Source of the DNA: Actinoplanes regularis
Lineage (GTDB): Bacteria > Actinomycetota > Actinomycetes > Mycobacteriales > Micromonosporaceae
Assembly: GCF_900188005.1 (NCBI RefSeq)
Contig: NZ_FZNR01000006.1
Location: 186,001 to 250,000 of the forward strand
DNA length: 64,000 bases
Direction of reading: 5' to 3'
The notes below the pieces were generated by a model. The model worked only from the letters and a program-made list of their open reading frames with translations. It made no database searches and was not told where the DNA came from. The translations under genes were made by a program, and so were the position numbers. Shown here piece after piece: positions 57,341 through 64,000 of this stretch. The number at the start of each line of letters is the position of its first letter. Position 1 is the first letter of the stretch.

Positions 57341-60130
57341 TCACCAGCCCAGGTAGCTGCGGGTAAGAGCGGCGATCTGCTCGACGACCTCGATACCCGC
57401 CTGCTGGTCCTTGTGCCCGTGGGAGAGGACCGACAGCGCCACGTCGGTCTTCTCGCCGCTGACCCGGCCGGTGGTGTTGACGATCCACCGGCCCTGCTCC
57501 GTCGAGCGGGAGAGCCAGCCGTTCTTCTGCGCGGTCTGCTCGCCCGCGAAGGACGCGGCGCTGACCCCCCAGGTCTGGTCGGCGTTGACCGACGACATGA
57601 GCTGCAGGATCAGCTCCCTGGATTTCGAGTTCAGCGGGCTGCCGGTCGCCGTGAGGGCGGTGACCATCCGGGTCTGGTCCTTCGCGGTGGTCGTGGTCAG
57701 GCCGAAGTTGGCGGCCGGGTCGGTGTCGTCGAGGCCGAGGCGCTGCAGGGCCGCGCGCAGCCCGTTGACGCCACCGATCGCGTCGTAGATCTGGACCGCC
57801 GCGTCGTTGTCGCTGGCCACGATCATTTTGCGGGCCCGCTCCCGCTCGGCCGAGGTGAGTGTGCGGCCCGTGTCCTGCGCCTGCAGCAGCAGGGCCGCCA
57901 GCAGCTCGACCTTCACCACACTGGCGGTCTCGAACTCGCGGTCGCCGTGGTAGTCGTAGCGGTGCCCGGTCTTCTTGTCGACGAGGGAGACCGAGAAGTC
58001 TCCGGCGGTGTTCGCGTACTCGTCGAGAGCGCTGGTCAGCCGGGAGACCCGCTCGTTCCAGCCGCCCTTGGCCAGGGACTTGTCGACCAGGTCGCCCTTC
58101 TGCGGTCCCGGGAAGACCTTGCCGGGAACCATCGCGACGTCGCCTCCGAGGGTCTCCAGGTCGCCCTTCTGGGGCTGGCCGACCTCGGCCGCCCGCGGGA
58201 GGGCGGCCGCCGGCCGGCCCTTGAGGGCGCCGGAGAGGAAGTTCCGGAAGATGTCGTACGGCATGCCCTCGCCGTTGATGGCCTTCCCGTCCTTGGTCCG
58301 GATGGGCCCGGGCTTGTCCCGGCCCACCCAGGTCACCACGGCGAGCCCCGGCGCCCACCCGGCCGTCCACGCGTCGGACGAGTCGACCGTGTCGCCGAAC
58401 TGCTGGGAACCGGTCTTCGCGGCGGCCTGGATCCCCGGGACCCGGCCGTGGTGCTCGACAACCTGGGACAGCACGGCGCCCACGTCCGCCGCGACGCCGC
58501 TGTCGAGCACCCGGGTCGTCACCACCTTGTGCCGGTGCAGGACGGTGCCGCCGGCTCCGGTGACCGACACGACGAAGTGCCGTTTCGCGTGGCCGCCGCC
58601 GTTGGCCAGGGTCGCGTAGACGCCGGCCAGGTCGGCCGGCTTGACCGGGTACCGGCCGATGGCGATGTCGGAGCGGGTCCGGCCGGGCGACAGCTCGCCC
58701 TTGAGATCGACCATGGTGGTCTGGTCGCCGTACTTGTCGGGGACGCCCAGCCGCAGCGCGAGGTCACGAATGCTCTTCGCGCCGATCTGCTCGGCCACCG
58801 CGTAGAACGGGGTGTTCAGCGAGTAGACCATCGCGGTGTCCAGCGGGCACACCGGACACTGCAGGTTGCCCACGTTGTAGAGCGGCGCGCCGCCGCGATC
58901 GGCGAACACCCGGGGCGAGGTCCCGTTGTAGTACGAGCGGAAGCTGATGTCGTGCTCCTCGGCGGCGGCCAGGACGAGCGGCTTGAAGGTCGAGGCGGCG
59001 GGCCGGGCCGCCAGCGCGTCGTCGTAGTAGCCGCGGCCACGGTCACCGCCGTAGTAGGCGCGCACCCCGCCGTCGCGCGGATCGATCGCCACCAGCGCGG
59101 TCCGCAGCGTCTCCGGCTGGCCGGCGAGGGCCTTGCCGATGGTCGTGATCGCGGTCTGCTGCGCGCCGGCGTCGAGCGTGGTCGTGATGCTCAGACCGCC
59201 CGTGCGGATCTGCTGGCGGCTGTAGCCCGCGGCCACGAGTTCGTCCTCGACCCGGTCGGTGATCAGCCCGAGGGGACCGCCGATGGTGCTGGCGGTGACC
59301 GACTCCTTCGCGACCTCCGGGTACGGCGTCCGGTCGGCCGCGCCGACCGGCAGCCAGCCCGCGTCGCTCATCGCCCGGATGATCCACTTCCACCGGTCCA
59401 GGGTCCAGCCGGGATCCACGGCCGGGTCACCCCGCGTCGGGTCCTTGACCATCGCGGCGAGCACGGCACCCTGGTACGTGGTCAGGTGGTCCACGGAGAC
59501 GCCGAAGAACGCGTGGGAGGCGGCCTCGATGCCGTAGGCGCTGCGGCCGAAGTAGATGGTGTTGAGATAGCGCTCGAGGATCTCGTCCTTGGTGAACCGG
59601 TGCTCCACCTTCAGCGCGAGCGCCGCCTCCTTGGCCTTGCGGCCGACCGTCCGCTCCTGGGTCAGGTACGCGTTGCGGGCGTACTGCTGAGTGATCGTGG
59701 AGGCGCCCTCGCCGCTGTCCCGCACGACGTTCGACCAGAGGGCCCGGGCCAGACCTCGCGCGGAGACGCCGTGGTGCTCGTAGAAGTCACGGTCCTCGGC
59801 GGCCAGGAACGTCCGCCGTACGCCGAGCGGCACCCGGGTCAGCGGGACGTCGGTCCGGTCCGTCGCGCCGATTCTCGCGAGGACGGTCCGGCCGTCGCGG
59901 TAGTACAGCACCGAGGCCTGCGGCGGCACCGGATCCGACGGCAGGTCCACACTCCAGACATAGCCGGCGGCGGCCACCACCAGTGCCAGTTGGAGCGCGA
60001 CGACGATCGCGGCCGCCCTCCGCGACCACCGCGGCCATCTCCGGAACCAGGCCACCGGCCACCGCAGCCCGCGCCGGAGGGTCACGATCACCGGATTCGG
60101 CTCCCGGTGCTGGGCCTGACTCCGTGGCAT
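57341..60130 (-). CDS. Class A penicillin-binding protein fused to a beta-lactamase-fold domain
   Basis: 929 residues. A basic cytosolic tail and one membrane helix (about 38-58) precede a GT51 transglycosylase (about 70-250: AAEDRDFYEHHG with the catalytic Glu, EGASTITQQYARN). The transpeptidase (about 330-630) has STFK (Ser380), SLN (437-439) and KTG (572-574). A third module (about 690-925) has its own SVVK (Ser737, Lys740), SDN (773-775) and KNG (869-871), the triad of class A beta-lactamases and D-Ala-D-Ala peptidases, with no obvious Glu166 loop. It polymerises and cross-links peptidoglycan outside the membrane. The leader RNA could hide its ribosome site. Confidence 0.93.
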   Translation of the reverse strand: MPRSQAQHREPNPVIVTLRRGLRWPVAWFRRWPRWSRRAAAIVVALQLALVVAAAGYVWSVDLPSDPVPPQASVLYYRDGRTVLARIGATDRTDVPLTRVPLGVRRTFLAAEDRDFYEHHGVSARGLARALWSNVVRDSGEGASTITQQYARNAYLTQERTVGRKAKEAALALKVEHRFTKDEILERYLNTIYFGRSAYGIEAASHAFFGVSVDHLTTYQGAVLAAMVKDPTRGDPAVDPGWTLDRWKWIIRAMSDAGWLPVGAADRTPYPEVAKESVTASTIGGPLGLITDRVEDELVAAGYSRQQIRTGGLSITTTLDAGAQQTAITTIGKALAGQPETLRTALVAIDPRDGGVRAYYGGDRGRGYYDDALAARPAASTFKPLVLAAAEEHDISFRSYYNGTSPRVFADRGGAPLYNVGNLQCPVCPLDTAMVYSLNTPFYAVAEQIGAKSIRDLALRLGVPDKYGDQTTMVDLKGELSPGRTRSDIAIGRYPVKPADLAGVYATLANGGGHAKRHFVVSVTGAGGTVLHRHKVVTTRVLDSGVAADVGAVLSQVVEHHGRVPGIQAAAKTGSQQFGDTVDSSDAWTAGWAPGLAVVTWVGRDKPGPIRTKDGKAINGEGMPYDIFRNFLSGALKGRPAAALPRAAEVGQPQKGDLETLGGDVAMVPGKVFPGPQKGDLVDKSLAKGGWNERVSRLTSALDEYANTAGDFSVSLVDKKTGHRYDYHGDREFETASVVKVELLAALLLQAQDTGRTLTSAERERARKMIVASDNDAAVQIYDAIGGVNGLRAALQRLGLDDTDPAANFGLTTTTAKDQTRMVTALTATGSPLNSKSRELILQLMSSVNADQTWGVSAASFAGEQTAQKNGWLSRSTEQGRWIVNTTGRVSGEKTDVALSVLSHGHKDQQAGIEVVEQIAALTRSYLGW

Positions 60131-60136
60131 GCGGTT

Positions 60137-60217
60137 CCCCCCTTGAGATGTGAACGCGTTCCACGTCTTCGTTCAAAGACGTGCTCAAGGGGCCTTTTTG
60201 GGTAACCGGAGTGTCAA
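60137..60217 (-). promoter_or_regulatory. Structured leader of the PBP gene that can hide its ribosome binding site
   Basis: On the minus strand a TTGACA box (60217-60212) lies upstream of a nested fold: a 9-bp outer stem CCCCTTGAG/CTCAAGGGG (60192-60184 with 60147-60139), an 8-bp inner hairpin CACGTCTT/AAGACGTG (60183-60176 with 60169-60162), and a GAACGCGTTC palindrome (60161-60152). The six-G Shine-Dalgarno run (60142-60137) overlaps the outer stem by four bases. Confidence 0.6.
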
Positions 60218-60271
60218 TGGTCTCGATTTCGGCCCTCGGTCAACCTTTGCGGCCGCTGATCCGTAGCCGGG

Positions 60272-63200
60272 CTACTTGCGGGCCGGTTCGTGCCGAAGAA
60301 TCCGAGGTCGCGCGTTTGGCGCGCGGTCCACGACGGGGGCTTCGACGGCACCGGTACGACCGCTTCGCGCCGCCACCGCCCGCTCCAGCACCGACCGCAG
60401 CCGCTCCTCCTCGCCCGCCCGGTCGCGGTACCAGGACAGGGCCCACGCCCGGTGCAGCCGCCAGCCGAGATCGGTCATCACCTGGCCGGTGAGGCGGTCC
60501 CGGTCGCGGGCGGCGGGACAGTCGTGGTAGCCCGGGCCGTCACAGCGGATCCCGAGCAGGTAGTCGCCCGCCGGGTCGTCGGGATGGCGGACCGCGATGT
60601 CGATCCGGCCACCGGCGGTGCCCAGGCCGGTCCGGGCCGGGTAGCCCCAGGAACGGACCGTCTCCACCAGCGAGTCGACGAACTCGCTGGTGCCGTCGGC
60701 GAGGTCCGGGCTGGTGTCACCGGTGCCGTGCTCCACGTGGTCGAGGTAGGCGGCGAGCTGCCGGACGCCCTCGTTCTCCGACGCCGGGACGTCACGGGCC
60801 AGGATCGAGGTGACCAGCTCGACCCGGTGCCGGGCACGGGTGATCGCCACGTTGAGCCGCCGCCAGCCGTTCGGGCGGTTCAGGGCGCCGAAGTTCGCGG
60901 TGATCCGGCCGGACTCGTCGTACCCGTAACCGATCGAGAAGATCATGACGTCCCGCTCGTCGCCCTGGACCGACTCCAGGCTCTTGACGAAGAAGCCGTG
61001 CAACCGGTCGTCGGCGACCAGACGCTCCAGCGCCGGTTGCCCGGCGGCGATCTTCTCCAGCGCCCGCTCGATCGCCTCGGCCTGCGCCATCGAGAAGGTG
61101 ACCACGCCGAGCGACTGACCGGGCCGGGTGGTGAAGTGGTGCAGGATGCGCTCCGCGACCCGCTCCGCCTCGATCGGGTTGTCCCGGCTGGTCGCCCGAC
61201 GGTAAACCCCGGCAACCGGGAACAGCTGGACGCCGGTGTCCGGGCCGCCCGTGCCGGGCGCGGGGAACGTGCTCAGCCGTCCCTGGTAGAACGCGTCGTT
61301 GGCGAACGCGACGAGCGCCTGGTGCCGGCTGCGATAGTGCCAGGTCAGACCCATCCCGGGGAAGGCACCGCAGGCCTTGGCCAGCTCCAGCACCGACTGG
61401 TAGTCGAGCACCTCGGTGTCCGGCGAGCCGCTGAACGCCCGGTCGAAGAAGGACGTGGGCGGGAGCTGCCGGTCGTCGCCCGCGGTGATCAGGGACTGGC
61501 CACGGTAGATGCAGTTGATCGCGTCGGCCGGGGTGATCTGGGACGCCTCGTCGAAGATGACCGCGTCGAAGCCGATGTCCGGGGGCAGGGACTGACTCAC
61601 CGTCAGCGGGGAGGCGAGGACGCAGGGGCGCAGGGCGAGGACGACGTCGCGGGTGCGGGCGATCAGTTCCCGTACCGGCAATTGCCGATCGGCCTTCATC
61701 GCCTCCCGCCGCAACAGTCCGGCGGCCGTGCTGTCGCCCGAGGGCCGGCGGGCCTCGACCGCGGCGATGATCTCCCGCGCCGCGATCGCCGCGAGCTTCT
61801 CGTCGGCCTGCCGGAACTCGGTGACCAGACGGTCGCGGTCCTCGGCCCGCCAGGGCCGCAGCCGGTTGTCGGTCCGGACCACCGCGTCGACCCAGCCGTG
61901 CAGCAGCGCCCGCTCCAGGACGGCGGGCACGTCCGCGCTCTCCAGGTGCTGGTCGGCGCAGAACTCGACGGCCGCGTCGAGGCCGTGGAAGGTGAGCACG
62001 TCGCGGGCGTCGAGGCAGGCGAACCACTCGTCCTGGCCGCTGCTGTCGTCCCGGATGTCGCGCAGGAACGCGGCGGCCCGATGGTAGTCAGAGAAACGTT
62101 CGCGCAGGTCAGCCTGCCTGGCCGGGCCGAACCCGGCGAGCACGGCCTGGCTCGCCTCGGTCCATTCCTGAGCCCGCTCGGCCAACCCGGCGATCGGCCG
62201 CAGGTCCCGCAGCGCGACGACCTGCGCCTCGGTCAGCGGCCCGGAGATCCGGGCCTCGGCCGCCCACTCGACCGCTTCGGCCAGGACCGCGGGATCGATT
62301 TCCAGCGATTCATCGGTACGATCATCGAGCGCCGCCTCGGCCCGGGACGCCGCTGACCGCAGCTCGGCCAGCCGCATCGTCTCCGCGTAGTCCAGCGTGC
62401 GCCCGGTCGCGGCGTCGAACGCCCGGACCGCCTCCGCCGTCGCCCGCAGGGCCGTGACGTGCTCGGTCAGCCAGATGATCGCCTCGTCGACGGACCCGGC
62501 CATCAGCTCCGGCCGCGCCGCCGGGTAGGGCACCGGCCGCAGCGTGGCCTGCCAGCGCGTCAGCGCCTCCCGGGCCTCCACGACCAGCTGGATCAGCTCC
62601 GGGTCGGGCGCCGGTGCGCAGACGTAGGCGAGCACCGCCTCCACCCCGGCCGGCGGCGCCGAGGCGAGCGCCGTGGTGGCGACCGAGATCGCCTCGTCGA
62701 CGGCCGCGAAGTCGGTGGCCCGGCTCTGCCAGTAACGGCCCAGCGTGGTCGCGTACGCGTGCTCCGCCGCCGCCAGCTCCTGGCGGGCCCGTTTCCAGGC
62801 GACGGCCGTGCTCAGCCGGTCGATCGCGTCGGCGAGGTGCGCGCTCGGCAGCACGAATCCGGCCAGCTGCCGCTTGTCGCGCCGGTACGCCGCGCGCAGC
62901 CGCCCGAGCCCGCGGTGCGTCGTGGCGAACCGCTCGGCCATCTCCTCGATCGGCTGCGCCAGAATCGCCTCGGAGAAGTACGGCCGGGCCTGGATCTCCG
63001 CGCCGACCAGCACTTCCAGCGCCCGCCGCAGCGCGCCCGACCCGGCCTGGACACCGGCCAGGCCGCCCGGCCCGAACCAGAACCGCTCCGGCTTGTTCGC
63101 CCGCGCCCCCAGCTCGGCGACCGCCGCCACCCGGCAGATGTCCCGGATCGTGTTCGCCCGGGGCAGGCCCAGCTTGGCGATGACCCGGTCGACCGCGCGG

Positions 63201-64000
63201 CGATGCTTGTCGAGCTGCTCGGCGGCCCTGGCGAAGGAGTCGGCCAGTTCGTCGGCCTCGGCCGCGGTGAGCGTGTCCGGCTGGACCGCCCCGACCAGCG
63301 CGTCCAGGGACGGCACCGCCGGCACGTCGTCGGCGGACGGCAGGTCGCTCCAGTTCACGCCGGCACGCTGCAGGACCATCTCGGCGGCTCCGGACGCGGC
63401 CGCCAGCTCGTCGCCGCGCCGCTCCGCGGCCTTGCGGACGGGGCCCAGGTCGGACGCGGTCAGCCAGGAGTCGGCGACCCCCTCCGGCCGCCGGCCGGCG
63501 TGCTCGGCGAGCCGGGCCAGGGCGGCCGCGTCGTCCGGTCGCCGCAGGCCGAACGCCTTCGCCGCGGGGTCGGCGATCCGGGCCGCGCGGGCGAGCGCCG
63601 CCAGCGCCTTCTCGGCCCGGCTCAGCGCGGGGTCGAGCGGCTCGCGGGTGATGACGTCGCGCCAGAGCAGGCCGTCGCCGTCGACCATGGCCCGCCAGGA
63701 GCGGGACAGCTGGTCGGTGGCCTCGCGGACCCAGCGCATCACCTCCGGGGTGAGCGAGCCGGGGGTGATCGTGGGTACCGGCGCGGCCGGGGCTCCGGAG
63801 AGCCCGGCGCAGCGGCCGATGATCTCGTGGAGGCTGGTGCCCAGCGGCTGCCGAATCTCGTTCATGGCGTACGCGTAAGCGGTCAGCAGTTCGCGGCGCT
63901 CGCGCAACGCGCCGCGATCCACCATCGGCCCCTCGCCGGGGGTCTCCGGCGTCTCGTCGATCGCCGCGGCCAGCAGCGTCGCCACCTCGCGGCGGCCGGC
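60272..64000 (-). CDS. Giant COG1112-type helicase with Vsr-like nuclease, partial (helicase 2)
   Basis: 1,242 codons are in the window; the frame stays open at the right edge (AGRREVATLLAAA), matching the AGRRRVASALAAA segment of helicase 1, so about 340 residues plus Walker A are missing. The visible part has the long helical insert, AVIFDEASQITPADAINCIYRGQSLITAGDDRQLPPTSF (Walker B), HYRSRHQALVAF, VQGDERDVMIF and AITRARHRVELVTSI, then a Vsr-like domain (RIDIAVRHP, RCDGPGYHDCPAARDRDRL, LGWRLHRAWA). It ends 60 residues after that domain and has no DUF3320 segment. It is a diverged paralogue of helicase 1. Confidence 0.88.
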   Translation of the reverse strand, partial: AGRREVATLLAAAIDETPETPGEGPMVDRGALRERRELLTAYAYAMNEIRQPLGTSLHEIIGRCAGLSGAPAAPVPTITPGSLTPEVMRWVREATDQLSRSWRAMVDGDGLLWRDVITREPLDPALSRAEKALAALARAARIADPAAKAFGLRRPDDAAALARLAEHAGRRPEGVADSWLTASDLGPVRKAAERRGDELAAASGAAEMVLQRAGVNWSDLPSADDVPAVPSLDALVGAVQPDTLTAAEADELADSFARAAEQLDKHRRAVDRVIAKLGLPRANTIRDICRVAAVAELGARANKPERFWFGPGGLAGVQAGSGALRRALEVLVGAEIQARPYFSEAILAQPIEEMAERFATTHRGLGRLRAAYRRDKRQLAGFVLPSAHLADAIDRLSTAVAWKRARQELAAAEHAYATTLGRYWQSRATDFAAVDEAISVATTALASAPPAGVEAVLAYVCAPAPDPELIQLVVEAREALTRWQATLRPVPYPAARPELMAGSVDEAIIWLTEHVTALRATAEAVRAFDAATGRTLDYAETMRLAELRSAASRAEAALDDRTDESLEIDPAVLAEAVEWAAEARISGPLTEAQVVALRDLRPIAGLAERAQEWTEASQAVLAGFGPARQADLRERFSDYHRAAAFLRDIRDDSSGQDEWFACLDARDVLTFHGLDAAVEFCADQHLESADVPAVLERALLHGWVDAVVRTDNRLRPWRAEDRDRLVTEFRQADEKLAAIAAREIIAAVEARRPSGDSTAAGLLRREAMKADRQLPVRELIARTRDVVLALRPCVLASPLTVSQSLPPDIGFDAVIFDEASQITPADAINCIYRGQSLITAGDDRQLPPTSFFDRAFSGSPDTEVLDYQSVLELAKACGAFPGMGLTWHYRSRHQALVAFANDAFYQGRLSTFPAPGTGGPDTGVQLFPVAGVYRRATSRDNPIEAERVAERILHHFTTRPGQSLGVVTFSMAQAEAIERALEKIAAGQPALERLVADDRLHGFFVKSLESVQGDERDVMIFSIGYGYDESGRITANFGALNRPNGWRRLNVAITRARHRVELVTSILARDVPASENEGVRQLAAYLDHVEHGTGDTSPDLADGTSEFVDSLVETVRSWGYPARTGLGTAGGRIDIAVRHPDDPAGDYLLGIRCDGPGYHDCPAARDRDRLTGQVMTDLGWRLHRAWALSWYRDRAGEEERLRSVLERAVAARSGRTGAVEAPVVDRAPNARPRILRHEPARK

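Noticed and set aside
57413..60205. Plus-strand frame of about 930 codons opposite the PBP gene
   Set aside because: Antisense shadow rich in Gly, Arg and Val, with no recognisable motif; the minus strand encodes a complete PBP.
60290..62356. Plus-strand 688-codon frame opposite helicase 2
   Set aside because: Antisense shadow of the partial helicase; no motif.

Overview
The window is high-GC actinobacterial DNA with coding on both strands, short spacers, many ATGA/GTGA stop-start overlaps and strong G/C bias at third codon positions. The gene content suggests a motile, saprophytic member of the Micromonosporaceae, probably Actinoplanes-like. The evidence is a chemotaxis receptor and c-di-GMP genes that all carry a FliA-type promoter motif, secreted xylan and arabinan hydrolases, and a FadA2/FabG4/HtdX-like block also found in mycobacteria. 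I saw no rRNA, tRNA, CRISPR array, integrase or complete insertion sequence.

Layout. 1-2487: edge of a WapI-type immunity gene, a HAD phosphatase, an RraA-like protein and a DUF2804 protein. 2488-3843: a poorly coding stretch with tandem coupled mini-ORFs and a 25-bp minisatellite. 3844-12781: aldo/keto reductase, YggT, a lipoprotein, an acetyl-xylan-esterase-type hydrolase, a RecD2-like helicase, a YibE/F membrane protein, an acetoacetate-decarboxylase-fold protein and a chemotaxis receptor. 12840-15155: a dihydroxyacetone kinase PTS locus split into divergent dhaKL and dhaM-HPr pairs. 15302-16654: GH10 xylanase. 16822-24674: fatty-acyl metabolism (thiolase, FabG4-like reductase, MaoC dehydratase, acyl-CoA synthetase, acyl-CoA dehydrogenase), interrupted by a small secreted protein and an SCO6745-like protein.

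24873-31854: a 1,747-residue COG1112-type helicase with a Vsr-like nuclease region, then a thioredoxin-reductase-like flavoprotein divergent from an XRE-cupin regulator. 31865-37815: enoyl-CoA hydratase, 2-hydroxyacid dehydrogenase, and an arabinan operon (GH51 plus GH43) behind a LacI-type operator. 37889-40998: PAS sensor plus CBS-GGDEF-EAL operon. 41006-47093: two flavin oxidoreductases divergent from an alpha/beta hydrolase, and a pair of envelope proteins. 47403-51654: a catabolic operon (SDR, amidohydrolase, MaoC, acyl-CoA ligase) divergent from its probable MarR repressor. 51744-57334: membrane GGDEF-EAL protein, MerR-type-controlled aldo/keto reductase, MFS exporter and TetR regulator. 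57341-64000: a class A penicillin-binding protein fused to a beta-lactamase-fold domain, and the 3' part of a second giant helicase paralogous to the first.

The best leads are: (i) the two giant helicase paralogues, one of which has DUF3320 and one of which lacks it; (ii) the three-module PBP whose leader RNA could hide its own ribosome binding site; (iii) a shared inverted-repeat operator that may tie helicase 1 to the XRE-cupin regulator; (iv) three FliA-like promoters with identical 16-nt spacing in front of chemotaxis and c-di-GMP genes; and (v) tandem mini-ORFs, each with a GNRA-type hairpin abutting its Shine-Dalgarno site. All family assignments come from reading motifs by eye; no database search was run.
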